The position numbers were made by a program, and so were the translations under genes. Shown here in pieces: positions 10,258 to 20,800 of a DNA stretch of 64,000 bases (positions are counted from its first letter, which is position 1; each line of letters begins with the position of its first letter). This stretch comes from Aneurinibacillus sp. Ricciae_BoGa-3 (GTDB lineage: Bacteria > Bacillota > Bacilli > Aneurinibacillales > Aneurinibacillaceae): contig NZ_CP116888.1 in assembly GCF_028421645.1 (NCBI RefSeq), positions 248,001 to 312,000 on the forward strand, read 5' to 3'. The notes beneath the pieces are model-generated. The model ran no database searches and had not been told where the DNA came from. It saw only the letters and a program-made list of their open reading frames with translations.

Positions 10258-12252
10258 TTACTTTTTCTGAATGAGAATACTTGAATTAATTGGAGCACTT
10301 CTATCGATTCGTACGTATGATGTTGTTTCACTCGAAATGTTTCCGACATTATCTATCGTTCTTGCTGTTATTTTCGTAACCCCTTCATTCGTTATGGAAA
10401 TAGGTTGAGAATAAGACACATAACCTTGATTGGTCGCTCCCTCTAATTTGTATTCCGTTCGGTTAACCCCTGATTGAATATCCCCTCCCGATTGTATTGA
10501 AACCAAAACAGAAGAGTTATTTGTCCAGGAGTTATTGTTCGCAATGAGAGGTGGGGTTGGGGAAGTTTGGTCAATGTTGTCCACCATAATCGGCTCTGTG
10601 TTTTGGTTTCCAATGTTATCTACCGTAATAAAAAGATAAGTACCATTAGATGAAACCACGTAATTGACTGCGTTCGAATAAACCCAATTGCCGTCTGGTG
10701 TTTGAATATGATGGATTCCTTTTGTATCAGATGCCGTAGCTGTTAATGTGAGCGTTCCGTTAACCCAATTCGTGTTATTAGGGGTAATCGTTAGATTTGG
10801 AGTATATGATGGGTTTGATTTATTCCCTGCATTGTCGATGGCTACCACACTTAAATTATTTGCGTCCGACAATGGCATATCCATTTGATTATTCGTCGTT
10901 TCGCCTACCAATGTGGAGCCTTTATAAATTTGATATTTAGCTAATCCAGATGTCACCCATACGCCTTTCGTTGTGCTCCAGGGTGATTCTTGACCATAGT
11001 GATTGACACTAGATACATTGTACTGATAGTACGTACCATTATCAGATGAAGGATTCCATGATAAATGAACCGTTCCGTTTGTAAAAGAAGAATAAACGTT
11101 GGTTGGAGAAGAAGGAGGTGCGGTATCTTTGGCTTGAGCATCTTGATACTCGGATAAATAGGACTGGTCTTCAGTTAATGGAACTTGCTGTCCATTTCGA
11201 TAGATTTTAACCTGCGTGGCATAACCCATCTTCATTTCATCCATATACATCGTTCCGTTAGTAGACCAACTGTTTCTCATATCAAAGCCATCCGCCTGAA
11301 AATCATAATTCCAGTATGAGGCTTTTGCATTAAAGGACAGGGTATGCCATTGGTTATCAATCGGAATGTTTGCACTACCAAAACCAACGCTTGCCCAATC
11401 ATTTCCGATTAACGTTGAGCCATAATCAAAAACCTCTCGATTTGGTACATAAATTCTACCCAACGGACTAGAAGAAGACCAAGGAAGCCTGCCTACATCA
11501 TTTTGGTCAATAACAAACCGTTTGTTCCAAGCATCCCAACGATAAAATAAAATACCATAATCATGATTGCTATTTCTTGAACTGACGACATGATAAAGCG
11601 TGTTGGTATCAAAGCTTAAATCACCCGAATAGGTAAAGACTCTAAAAGTAGTCGGCGGATAATTCCAATCTATTCGTTGAGCATAATAGACTTGCTCTCC
11701 ATATATCGTTCTTATCGGTATGCCTTGTTTACCCCAAGGACTTCCATTGAAAGCTGTCACAACGGCTTTTGTACCACTCACTGCCTTTACTTTAAAGGTA
11801 ACACTTAAGTGGGAATTATTTGGGATACTTCTCCCTGAATATATATGAGCACTATTATCTGCCCTTGTTTGTGGATACCAATAACCATTACCTGACATTC
11901 CAGACACGGTATCCGTTAGCTTTAAGCTCCAACTACCTCCATAGGCGGTATCCGTTGAAAACGATTGATTTCCATAATAGGGATTCCCACCCCCTTGTAA
12001 ACTCGGTCTTTCTTGACCTGGCTCAAAGGACGTTTGATATAAAACATTTTCTGGTGGCATGTCCACACCCCACCGTAAATAAGCAGAATTTCCGTTATTT
12101 TCAACCTGCATCAAATCAGGAACCGTTCCATTATAAGCGAAACTTTTTAGCGGAAAAAATCCAATGGAAGAGAGCAATAAACAAGTGATTGATAAAACGG
12201 AAACCATTTTCTTTGTAAGATTTCCTGGTTTTCTCTTCTTTCGATAAATCAT
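10258..12252 (-). CDS. Secreted lectin-like/fibronectin-III/Ig-like protein
   Basis: The start is taken as ATG at 12252 (MIYRKKRKPGNLTKK), eight bases after the AGGGGGTGA ribosome binding site. The GTG nine bases further upstream lies inside that site. The signal peptide ends near KSFA. Residues of about 50-330 look like a beta-sandwich, carbohydrate-binding type module (YQTSFEPGQERPSLQ, SWSLKLTDT, then YMDEMKMGYATQVKIYRNG). A fibronectin-III-like domain follows (PPSSPTNVYSS...VHLSWNPSSDNG), then two Ig-like modules (HHIQTPDGNWVYSN) and the short cassette ending SSILIQKK. The C-terminal half is nearly the same as in the next gene, while the N-terminal module differs. Ligand binding at the surface is an inference. 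Confidence 0.83.
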   Translation of the reverse strand: MIYRKKRKPGNLTKKMVSVLSITCLLLSSIGFFPLKSFAYNGTVPDLMQVENNGNSAYLRWGVDMPPENVLYQTSFEPGQERPSLQGGGNPYYGNQSFSTDTAYGGSWSLKLTDTVSGMSGNGYWYPQTRADNSAHIYSGRSIPNNSHLSVTFKVKAVSGTKAVVTAFNGSPWGKQGIPIRTIYGEQVYYAQRIDWNYPPTTFRVFTYSGDLSFDTNTLYHVVSSRNSNHDYGILFYRWDAWNKRFVIDQNDVGRLPWSSSSPLGRIYVPNREVFDYGSTLIGNDWASVGFGSANIPIDNQWHTLSFNAKASYWNYDFQADGFDMRNSWSTNGTMYMDEMKMGYATQVKIYRNGQQVPLTEDQSYLSEYQDAQAKDTAPPSSPTNVYSSFTNGTVHLSWNPSSDNGTYYQYNVSSVNHYGQESPWSTTKGVWVTSGLAKYQIYKGSTLVGETTNNQMDMPLSDANNLSVVAIDNAGNKSNPSYTPNLTITPNNTNWVNGTLTLTATASDTKGIHHIQTPDGNWVYSNAVNYVVSSNGTYLFITVDNIGNQNTEPIMVDNIDQTSPTPPLIANNNSWTNNSSVLVSIQSGGDIQSGVNRTEYKLEGATNQGYVSYSQPISITNEGVTKITARTIDNVGNISSETTSYVRIDRSAPINSSILIQKK

Positions 12253-12299
12253 TTTTTTCACCCCCTATTTTGTAACGATGTGACGTAAAGGATACCTTT

Positions 12300-12329
12300 A
12301 TTATATTTTATATTATACACTATTGTCAC
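12300..12329 (-). promoter_or_regulatory. Probable promoter of the 10258-12252 gene
   Basis: On the minus strand GTGACA lies 18 bases from TATAAT. The bases after the -35 box (ATAGTGTA) belong to the recurring motif described in the findings. Confidence 0.6.
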
Positions 12330-12351
12330 CATATTAGTTTTATAGACTAAA

Positions 12352-12390
12352 AGAAAAAAGAAGAGTAATGACTACTCCTCTTCCTTCTTA
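12352..12390 (-). terminator. Rho-independent terminator after the 12418-14388 gene
   Basis: A GAAGAGGAGTA stem with one bulge is followed on the minus strand by TCTTTTTTC. Confidence 0.75.
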
Positions 12391-12417
12391 GTTTTATTCG
12401 TTTTCCATCTTGCTACC

Positions 12418-14388
12418 TTACTTTTTCTGAATGGATATGCTCGTATTAATAGGAGAACTTCGGTCAATCCGTACATATCCGTATGTTTCTTGTGACACGT
12501 TTCCTACATTATCAATGGTTCTTGCAGTTATTTTCGTAACCCCTTCATTCTTTATTGAAAAGGATTGTGTATAGCTAACATACCCTTGATTGGTTGCCCC
12601 CTCTAATTTGTATTCTGTTCGATTAACTCCTGATTGATTATCTGTACCAGGAATAATGGTAACGGGAACTGACGAGACATTTATCCATGAACCATTGCTA
12701 GAAAGAATCGGTGGAGTTGGAGGAATTGTATCCAAATTGTTGACTAAAATCGACTTTGTTGATTGGTTTCCTACATTATCAACCGCAACAAAGGTGTAAG
12801 CATTATTGGCTGATACAAGGTAACTTAGAGAATTGGCATAAACCCAATTTCCATCTGGCGTTTGGATATGATGGATTCCGTTGACATCGGATGCCGTTAC
12901 GTTTAATGTCATCGCATCCTTTGTCCAATTCAATGTGTTTGGTGTGATGGTTAAGTTCGGAACGAAAGCTTGTGTTGACTGATTTCCTGCATTATCGACG
13001 GCTACTACACTTAAATTGGTGCTTTGGGAAGAAGGAATATCCATTTGCATATTCGTCGTCTCACCTATCAAAGTTGACCCGCTATAAACTCGATATTTTG
13101 CTAATCCAGAAATCACGGTTACAACCTTACTTGCACTGAGAGGAGATTCTTCGCCATATTTATTCACGCTTGTAATGTTATACGTATAGGGACTTCCATT
13201 GTCTGAGGAGGAATTCCAAGATAAACGATAATTCCCGTTTGTTTGGGTCAATTGTACATTAGAAGGACGATTAGGAGCGGCATAATCTTTGGCACTTGTA
13301 TCTTCAAATTCGGACATGTATGATTGGTCATTCGTCATCGGAAGGAGCGTTCCGTTCCGATACAAACGAATTTTTGTGGCGAGTCCGTATTTGATATCAT
13401 CTATCCACATAATGGAACCAGGAGGCACTTCATATTGAAGAAAGAACAACAAACCTGCTTCGCTAATTTTAAAGTTCCAATTGTTGTCCTGTACTTTCAT
13501 GTTCATACTGTATGTGACCCAATTGTTATTGGTATTGATATTTGAGTCATCTTTCGCTAACCCGTTATGCCACGTATAGGTTTTTAATTCTTCCCATGCA
13601 TATACGGTTCTTGGGATTCCTGCATTCAGTTCGACTAAACCTGTATTTCTATTAACCGACATGATTTGAAAGGTTTGTCCAGCATAATTTCCAGAATAAA
13701 AAATAATCGCAGGCGTGTGTATGAATTGTTCCAGTAGTTGGGGTTTATCTACATAAATGTATCGACTTCCCACATAAGCGGTTTGTGTTAAATAAATCTT
13801 TTGTCCAGCGTGATAAGCAGAATTGGGGTCATTGTTATCAAATGATACGGAATTTCTTCCAAGACCTCCCTCTCCTAAGAAAACGATATGGTTAAGATTT
13901 CCTTGTGTGCGTAGCTTTAGCGTGAGGGAGAAATATTCTCCATCATGTACATCATAAAACCTTCCCCACGGGACATATACCCGTGATTCTCTTACATATT
14001 GGTAGTTATTCCACGCTTGCCACCAATCGGCATTACCATGAGGTCCCCATGTGTCGTTCACCTTTAAAGCATTAGAACCATCGTAACTTTCTCTTACAAT
14101 GGATTGATTCCCAATCGTGTTTCGTTCACCTGTGTACAGCGAATAACTGCCCGCTCCATCAAAGTTAATGGTTTGCCTTGTGTTTTCAGGTAACATTGGA
14201 ACGCCCCACTTAACCCAAGCCGAATTCCCTTTGTTAGTGACTTGCACAATATCTGGAACCGTCGCATTATAAGCGAAACTTTTAATCGGGAAAAATAGTA
14301 TGGAAGACAGCACTAAACCTGCAATTACGGAAAGAGAAAGTATTTTATTCTTACGCATATGCTCTCTGGTCTTGTTTTTAAGTTTCAT
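12418..14388 (-). CDS. Secreted lectin-like/fibronectin-III/Ig-like protein
   Basis: This 656-residue protein starts with ATG (MKLKNKTREHMRKNK) after a GGGGGTGA site. The signal peptide ends near KSFA. The N-terminal 300 residues form a different sandwich-like module (RQTINFDGAGSYSLY, ALKVNDTWGPHGN, IMWIDDIKYGLATKIRLYRNG). A fibronectin-III-like domain (YRLSWNSSSDNG), Ig-like modules with HHIQTPDGNWVYAN, and the short cassette ending TSISIQKK follow. The N terminus NATVPDIVQVTNKGNSAWVKW aligns with NGTVPDLMQVENNGNSAYLRW of the neighbour, so the two are paralogues whose binding modules have diverged. No enzymatic motif was seen. Confidence 0.83.
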   Translation of the reverse strand: MKLKNKTREHMRKNKILSLSVIAGLVLSSILFFPIKSFAYNATVPDIVQVTNKGNSAWVKWGVPMLPENTRQTINFDGAGSYSLYTGERNTIGNQSIVRESYDGSNALKVNDTWGPHGNADWWQAWNNYQYVRESRVYVPWGRFYDVHDGEYFSLTLKLRTQGNLNHIVFLGEGGLGRNSVSFDNNDPNSAYHAGQKIYLTQTAYVGSRYIYVDKPQLLEQFIHTPAIIFYSGNYAGQTFQIMSVNRNTGLVELNAGIPRTVYAWEELKTYTWHNGLAKDDSNINTNNNWVTYSMNMKVQDNNWNFKISEAGLLFFLQYEVPPGSIMWIDDIKYGLATKIRLYRNGTLLPMTNDQSYMSEFEDTSAKDYAAPNRPSNVQLTQTNGNYRLSWNSSSDNGSPYTYNITSVNKYGEESPLSASKVVTVISGLAKYRVYSGSTLIGETTNMQMDIPSSQSTNLSVVAVDNAGNQSTQAFVPNLTITPNTLNWTKDAMTLNVTASDVNGIHHIQTPDGNWVYANSLSYLVSANNAYTFVAVDNVGNQSTKSILVNNLDTIPPTPPILSSNGSWINVSSVPVTIIPGTDNQSGVNRTEYKLEGATNQGYVSYTQSFSIKNEGVTKITARTIDNVGNVSQETYGYVRIDRSSPINTSISIQKK

Positions 14389-14426
14389 CTATCACTATCA
14401 CCCCCGTTTTATCTTCTATTATCTTT

Positions 14427-14455
14427 ATTATAATTTTATTATAGACTATTGTCAT
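14427..14455 (-). promoter_or_regulatory. Promoter of the 12418-14388 gene
   Basis: ATGACA, a 17-base spacer beginning ATAGTCTA, then TATAAT on the minus strand. Confidence 0.75.
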
Positions 14456-14595
14456 GTAAATAAAATTTGATGACCATAGTAAATTTGAAGAAAGATATTC
14501 ATTTTATTGTTAATTTTTACTATAAATTTCGAGTTAAATCATTTAAAATAAGATAGGAGATTTTCCCATAACAGATTAGAAGGGTGGAAAAGATA

Positions 14596-14925
14596 ATGAA
14601 AAGTTTAGGGGTTTGTCTTTATGTGGTATCCGTCATTTTAGCCATCGTTGGTTTTGTTACCATGTACAGGTATGGCAACTACGACTCTAATTATCCTTCA
14701 TTGGGTGATTCAACGGGGCATATTGTTGGTGGCGATGCTTATAACTACATGATTATCGGGGTAAGAGGATTAGGGTATATCGGAGCAGGAATTTTAAGTG
14801 CCGTAGTTGGCTCTGGCTGTTTAATCTTTGGCATTATAGAGGATAATTATAGGTTGAATAAGAAATTAAAAGAACAAACCATACAGGAAGTATCAGATAT
14901 AACCAGTGAGATAGAAACGGCATAA
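14596..14925 (+). CDS. Small two-helix membrane protein of unknown function
   Basis: This is one of only three convincing plus-strand genes, with 109 residues. ATG at 14596 is preferred over GTG at 14584 because AAGGGTGG lies eight bases before it and overlaps the GTG. Two hydrophobic segments are visible (VCLYVVSVILAIVGFVTM near residues 6-23, and GYIGAGILSAVVGSGCLIF near 60-78) with a polar loop between them. A charged C-terminal tail (YRLNKKLKEQTIQEV) is probably cytoplasmic. The gene is divergent from the surface-protein gene at 14388 and ends at a strong terminator, so it is a single-gene unit. I do not recognise the family. Confidence 0.7.
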   Translation: MKSLGVCLYVVSVILAIVGFVTMYRYGNYDSNYPSLGDSTGHIVGGDAYNYMIIGVRGLGYIGAGILSAVVGSGCLIFGIIEDNYRLNKKLKEQTIQEVSDITSEIETA

Positions 14926-14946
14926 CATAACTAAAACAAATCTTTT

Positions 14947-14977
14947 TAGTCACCTGTATAGGTGACTTTTATTTTGG
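14947..14977 (+). terminator. Rho-independent terminator after the small membrane protein gene
   Basis: An AGTCACC stem with its complement AGGTGACT is followed by TTTATTTT. Confidence 0.85.
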
Positions 14978-14997
14978 ACTTTTACATAGTTTTTACC

Positions 14998-15110
14998 TAA
15001 ACCGCATAAGATAATAAGTACAACACGATTCACACTGGAGCGGTCTTAGGAGCCGCAAGAATGATAGAGAGGTAGGGCTATCATCGTTTCGAGTAATACA
15101 AAATAAAAAA
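14998..15110. other. Gene-free structured segment between convergent terminators
   Basis: There is no open frame here. Two hairpins are visible: GCGG with CCGC around nine bases near 15038-15055, and ATGATAG with CTATCAT near 15060-15086. No known RNA family was recognised, so it may be an RNA or remnant DNA. Confidence 0.25.
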
Positions 15111-15133
15111 CATGTTTTCTTAATCATTTAATC

Positions 15134-15175
15134 AAAAAAGAGACTCTGTAATTTTTCAAACAGAGTCTCTTTTTG
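15134..15175 (-). terminator. Rho-independent terminator, possibly bidirectional
   Basis: AAAGAGACTCTGT pairs with ACAGAGTCTCTTT. T runs lie on both sides. Confidence 0.88.
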
Positions 15176-17710
15176 TTAATGCATTTCATTAAAGTGAATC
15201 ACATTATAGATATTTCCTGTAACTGTTCCAACTTGCGCTTGTTCCGAAGAATCCGAACCAGGGAAGTATACGGTTTGCGTGTCATAAGGGGATACAAGGA
15301 GTTTTCGTGTTGCCACTGCACTTACATAAACCTTCGCTCCATTTGGTGTATCTTTTGGTAACGTAATGGTTTGCGTATAGTGGTCTGCACTCTTCATCAT
15401 GTCTCCGACAAACGCTTGATGATAGCCGTTATCGCCAATCACATCCACTTTATAGGTTACATCATCTGTAACGGCTGATGGGTCGGTAGCTTGCTTCACG
15501 TCAACCGAGAAGCTAAAATTGCCCCCCGCAAGCATCGGCTGTGGTTCAAACGCCCAAACTTTTGGTGCAAATGGATTTGAACCGTTAAAGACTAGCGGAT
15601 TCACGACATTTTCAAGAGTAAATCGTTGAAGCGTCAGTTTGTCTATGATGATGCTGGCATTTATTCTGTCACTTATATTTCCAGCTTTATCAACAACTTG
15701 AATGGAAACCGTTTTTACAACGCCATAATCCAGTGTCCAAGGAATCGTAATGGGCGCATTCGGAATCGGTTGTGGCAGGTCATATTCTCTTGTCCCTTCA
15801 AACACCTTAACCCTATCCACTCCACTTCCTCCGACATCTGAATAATTCAAAGTTAACTGAACATCTCTTGTTGCTGTAAATATCGCACCATGATTGATTT
15901 GAATGGACGCCAATGGCTTTGTCGTATCAGAAAAAATACTTGCTGTTCGGATTGACGACATGTTGCCTGCAACGTCGGATATTTTTACAAAGACCGTTTT
16001 GTTGCCATCTCCATTGGATAATGTCCAATTCAAAGATTGGCTATAAGGCATTTGTGACCAAGTGATTCCGTCATTGGAAAGATAAACATCTTTAACACCT
16101 GTTAGGGTGTCAGAGCCACTTAGTGCGAGGGTAACATTAGGATTGTTCGTAAAGGAATCCCCATTGTTAATGGAAAAGGAAGAAATTGTGGGCGGTGTGG
16201 TATCGAGAATGATAATATCCTCAATGGCAGTCGAAATATTTCCTACCTGGTCTGCATATTGCACCCAAACATGTTTGAGTCCATCTCCGTTTGAGAGTAT
16301 CCAGTCTTTGTTGGTTTGATAAGGCTCCCAAGGCGACCAAGAACCATGTTCATTTCTAAACTGCATTTTGGCTACTCCCGAATAAGTGTCTTCGGCATGG
16401 AGGACTAATCCCACCAATGGTTTGTTGGTAATAAGCACATTCCGCTTAATATTGGAAACGGTATAAGATTTAGAAGAAACATGTCCCATGTTATCTTCTG
16501 CCTGGAAGGAATACGTACCGTTCTGCCCTACTTGAAAGGATGCTGTACTGCCATTTATCCAGTTCCCATCTGGCAATTGAACTCGTTTTACTCCTGTTCC
16601 CGCATCTGTTGCGGTTAGGTTCAAAACAACATCGGTATTGGTTAAGTCCAATATATCAGGTACAATCGTTAAGTCTGGTGGCAACTTATCAATTTTGATG
16701 GTTTTGGTTGTTACATCTGAAATACTTCCATCATTATTCACAACTCTTGCAGATATACTTGTCACACCATCCGTTGAAAGCGTAAAAGGCGTAAAATAGG
16801 TTGTCCAATTCTGATTGGTTGAACCTGCAAGGGAATATTCTAAATGGAATCCTGATAAACCCGTATTGCCATTATCTGTGATGGTTACATTCACATTTTG
16901 CTCAGTCCATTGGTTTTCAGGAGTATTTAGCGCAATGATTGGAGCGTTAGGCGGGTCAATGTATTTAATCGTTACCGTATAAGCATAACGAGATTCCCAA
17001 GTCCGATTGTCAACTGCTGGTCTTGTCACATTTCCTTGATATTTCCAAACACGAGTATCGGATGCTGGTGTACATACGTTTGCATAAAACCACTCTGCCC
17101 AACTCCATGTACTATAATCATAGTAAGGAAATTCTGTTGAAGAATAAAGCGGTTGATTATCATTGTCGTAATAAAAGGCATTATAAAATTTATATACGTG
17201 AGGTTGAACATAGCCTCCAGCATAATAATATTCTCGACCAAAATAATCCCAATACATAGAGTGGATATTGACCCAGACTGTTTGACAACTTTGTGGTGTA
17301 TAACTCCCACTTTCCACATAAGAAGAAAGCCAACCCCAATACCCTTGCCAATCACTATAATAGGAGCCTGTCTGTCCTGATACCCACTTGGTATCTGCAG
17401 GCGTATAACTGCCACCTGTTTGCACCACCGTACCATAACCATTGCTTACATTGACGGTTACTTGATTCCCATTGACAGAATAAGAGACATTCCCGTTATC
17501 TACGCTAACGCTTTGAACCTGTTTAAGATTGGCAATCGTAACGGTTTGGCTTCTATTCTGTTGGTTATTGGATGGAAACGAAACGGTTTGGGTCTTCAAT
17601 ACGGCTGTGGAAGCCTCTGCTTTTGGAGGCGACATGGAAGCTATTATAAGCTGACTCAATAAGACTCCTGCTACCGCAATCCATGTACCCCATTTTTTCC
17701 TTTTTTTGAT
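15176..17710 (-). CDS. Secreted repeat protein with long C-terminal cassette, ATC start
   Basis: The first usual start codon (TTG at 17659) lies inside the signal peptide. In frame, a TGA stop is followed directly by ATC at 17710, eight bases after a GAGGGGG ribosome binding site. Reading from there gives IKKRKKWGTWIAVAGVLL, a good signal peptide ending near AEA. I infer ATC initiation, 844 residues. The mature start (LKTQTVSFPSNNQQNRSQT) matches the genes at 815 and 24777. An SGSYTP repeat segment, an aromatic-rich segment (SMYWDYFGREYYYAGGY), Ig-like modules and the long cassette (NVLITNKPLVGLVLHAEDTY to the end IYNVIHFNEMH) follow. It is a probable surface protein with no visible anchoring motif. 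Confidence 0.82.
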   Translation of the reverse strand: MKKRKKWGTWIAVAGVLLSQLIIASMSPPKAEASTAVLKTQTVSFPSNNQQNRSQTVTIANLKQVQSVSVDNGNVSYSVNGNQVTVNVSNGYGTVVQTGGSYTPADTKWVSGQTGSYYSDWQGYWGWLSSYVESGSYTPQSCQTVWVNIHSMYWDYFGREYYYAGGYVQPHVYKFYNAFYYDNDNQPLYSSTEFPYYDYSTWSWAEWFYANVCTPASDTRVWKYQGNVTRPAVDNRTWESRYAYTVTIKYIDPPNAPIIALNTPENQWTEQNVNVTITDNGNTGLSGFHLEYSLAGSTNQNWTTYFTPFTLSTDGVTSISARVVNNDGSISDVTTKTIKIDKLPPDLTIVPDILDLTNTDVVLNLTATDAGTGVKRVQLPDGNWINGSTASFQVGQNGTYSFQAEDNMGHVSSKSYTVSNIKRNVLITNKPLVGLVLHAEDTYSGVAKMQFRNEHGSWSPWEPYQTNKDWILSNGDGLKHVWVQYADQVGNISTAIEDIIILDTTPPTISSFSINNGDSFTNNPNVTLALSGSDTLTGVKDVYLSNDGITWSQMPYSQSLNWTLSNGDGNKTVFVKISDVAGNMSSIRTASIFSDTTKPLASIQINHGAIFTATRDVQLTLNYSDVGGSGVDRVKVFEGTREYDLPQPIPNAPITIPWTLDYGVVKTVSIQVVDKAGNISDRINASIIIDKLTLQRFTLENVVNPLVFNGSNPFAPKVWAFEPQPMLAGGNFSFSVDVKQATDPSAVTDDVTYKVDVIGDNGYHQAFVGDMMKSADHYTQTITLPKDTPNGAKVYVSAVATRKLLVSPYDTQTVYFPGSDSSEQAQVGTVTGNIYNVIHFNEMH

Positions 17711-17839
17711 TCAACATTCCCCCTCTCTTTTTTATTAGCTTATGCGATTTATTGTTGTTTATAGTCTATTATATAATCTTAATTTCCTATAATCAATAAA
17801 GAATAGTAAGACAATATAAATCCTAATATATCGGAATAC

Positions 17840-17877
17840 AAAAAGAGAGGCTCTGCAAAAGCAAAGTCTCTCTTTTT
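17840..17877 (-). terminator. Rho-independent terminator after the 17880-21500 gene
   Basis: An AAAGAGAG(A/G)CT stem is followed on the minus strand by CTCTCTTTTTGT. Confidence 0.85.
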
Positions 17878-17879
17878 TA

Positions 17880-20800
17880 TTAATGGGTTTCGTTGAAATG
17901 AATGGCATTGTAGATATTACCTGTCACCGTTCCAATTTGGGCTTGTTCCGAAGAATCTGCACCAGGGAAGTAAACGGTTTGCGTGTCATACGGCGAAACT
18001 AGCAGTTTTCGTGTAGCCACTGCACTCACATATACCTTGGCTCCATTTGGTGTGTCTTTCGGTAATGTGATGGTTTGCGTGTAATGGTCTGCACTTTTCA
18101 TCATGGTTCCAGTGAATGCCTGATGATAGCCATTGTCGCCAACCACATCCGCTTTATACATAACGTTATCTGTAACCGCAGTTGGGTCAGTGGCTTGTTT
18201 CAAGTCTATCGAGAAGGTAAAATTTCCTCCTGCCAGCATAGATTGTGGTGTGAACGCCCAAACTTGTGGCACATATGGGTTTGAGTCGTTAAAGACTAAC
18301 GGGTTAACCACATTATCAAGGGTAAATTTATTAAGCGTTAGTTTATCAACCACAATGGAAGCACTTGATATATCACTCGCATTACCAGCCTTATCAATAA
18401 CTTGAACGGAAACCGTTCGACTTACACCGAAATCCAATGTCCAAGGAATCGTAATCGGTGCGTTCGGAATTGGTTTTGGAAGGTCATATTCTTTCGTGCC
18501 TTCAAAGACTTTCACAATATCTACACCACTGCCCCCTACATCCGAATAGTTTAAGGTTAGCTGAACGTCTCTCGTTGCGGTAAAGGTAGCTCCGTTATTG
18601 ATTTGGATGGAGGCGACTGGCTTAGTCGTATCAAGGAAGATGGACTTGGCTTGCACGTCTGATATGTTACCCGCACCATCCGAAACTTTGAGGTATACCG
18701 TTTTGTTCCCATCTCCATTGGATAGTATCCAATCGACTGCTTGGGTGTAAGGCATTTGTGTCCAATTTACACCATCGTTGGAGAGATAGATATCTTTAAC
18801 TCCTGTTAAAGCATCTGAACTACTTAAAGTTACGTTCACATGTGGATTATTGGTGTAGGAATTCCCATTGTTCAGAGCGAACGAAGAAATAGTTGGCGGC
18901 GTCATATCGAGGATAATAATATCCTCTATTGGAGTCGAAACATTACCAACTGCATCCGCATATTGTACCCAAACATGTTTGAGTCCATCTCCATTGGAAA
19001 GCATCCAATCTTTGTTCGTTTTGTAGGCTTCCCAAGGCGACCAATTTCCATGTTCGTTTCTGAATTGCATTTGTGCAACACCTGAATAAATATCTTCAGC
19101 ATGGAGTACTAATCCAACCAATGGCTTGTTTGTGATTAGCACATTTTTTTTGATGTTATTTACTGGATAATCAACAATCATCTGATGTCCAACATTATCT
19201 TCTCCAATAAATCGATAGGTTCCGTTCGTGCTTACTTGGTAAGAAGCAGAAGAACCATTTACATAGTTTCCATCAGGTAGTGTTAAACGTTTCACACCAC
19301 TTCCAAGGTCATTTGCATTTACCGTTAAAATAACATCCGTATTGGTCAAATCATTGATATCTTTTGTTACAGACATCGTTGGCGGTAATTTGTCAATCCG
19401 AATCGTTTTGGTTGCAACGGACGAGATATTACCTGCATTATCCACAGTTCTTGCCGAAACCGTTGTGGTTCCATCTGTTGAAAGCGTAATGGGACTTCCA
19501 TAGGTTGTCCACGGAATATTATTCACTCCAGAAAGGCTGTACTCGGTTCGATTTACGCCTGAAATGCCATTATCTCCGTTATCTGTGATGGTTGCCGCAA
19601 TATCTTGACCATTCCATGCCCCATCTTGTCCATTGGTTGAAATTGTAGGAGGATTTGGAGCTTGAGTATCAATATTATAGACATCCACGCTTTGGGAACT
19701 GATATTCCCTGCATTGTCTTCGGCAATAAATGGATACGTTCCATTACTTGAAACCGTTGTAGTTGCGGAAGAAGCATTCACCCAATCACCAGCTAAAAGG
19801 TATTGACTTGGGATGACTTGAAAATCACTGAGTCCTGCATACTTCCATTGAAGAACAGCCTCTGCATTTCCTTGATTTTCATAGTATTCCATCCGAATGG
19901 GATACCACTTTCCTGCATCCAAATGGACAGTTCCATTCCAAGCAGTACCTCCTTGTTCTACCCATTTATCAACGAGCATGGTATTGTTGACCCAAAGCCT
20001 TGCTCCATCATCCGTTATGGTTTGGAAGGTAACATCACCCGATTGCGGAACTTGAACAAATCCTGTCCAAACCACGTTAAAACCATCAGAAGGCAAGGAG
20101 CTATCTGGACTTCCTGCTCCCCAATTCATATTAACTTGAGGGTCAATTCTCTCAAACTTTTTCGTTCCTCTTATCGTAGGAGAAGGAACAGGTGTTGGTT
20201 CTGCATAATACTCCCCTCTTAACCCATGTGTTGCACCATCAGGAATTAAGACTCGCTTGATTCCACTTTGATTATCCGATGCTGTTGCATGTAGGGTTAC
20301 ATTCCCCGAAGTAAACGATTGTGGATTAGCCGAAACAGACAAAGAAGGAAGGTTTTTATCAATATTGGAAACCATAATGGTCTGGGCGGTTTGATTTCCT
20401 CCATTGTCTTCCGCAACAAATGTATAGCTTCCATTGGCGTATACAGTAAAGTTAACAGAACTTGAAGAAACAAAATTCCCATCAGGAAGATGGATTCCCT
20501 TCAAACCTGCAATAGGCGAAGCTGAAGCTGTAGCCGTTATTGAAACGCCTTGATTAGTCCAAGAAGAGGTATCTGCAGATAAATTTATGGTTGGAGGAGC
20601 GACTTCTATCGATATTCTGGCATAGCCATTTCCAGAATGTCCGAATTCATTACTTCCCCAAGGGGATATAAACCATTGGTTTCCAGAAAACATTTGACCG
20701 TTTTGAACGCCTCCAACGTAGCCTGAACCACCGCCACCGCCACCCGTGTATCCACTCATATATCCGCTTCCTGTTCCGCCACCACCACCGTAGTAACCGC

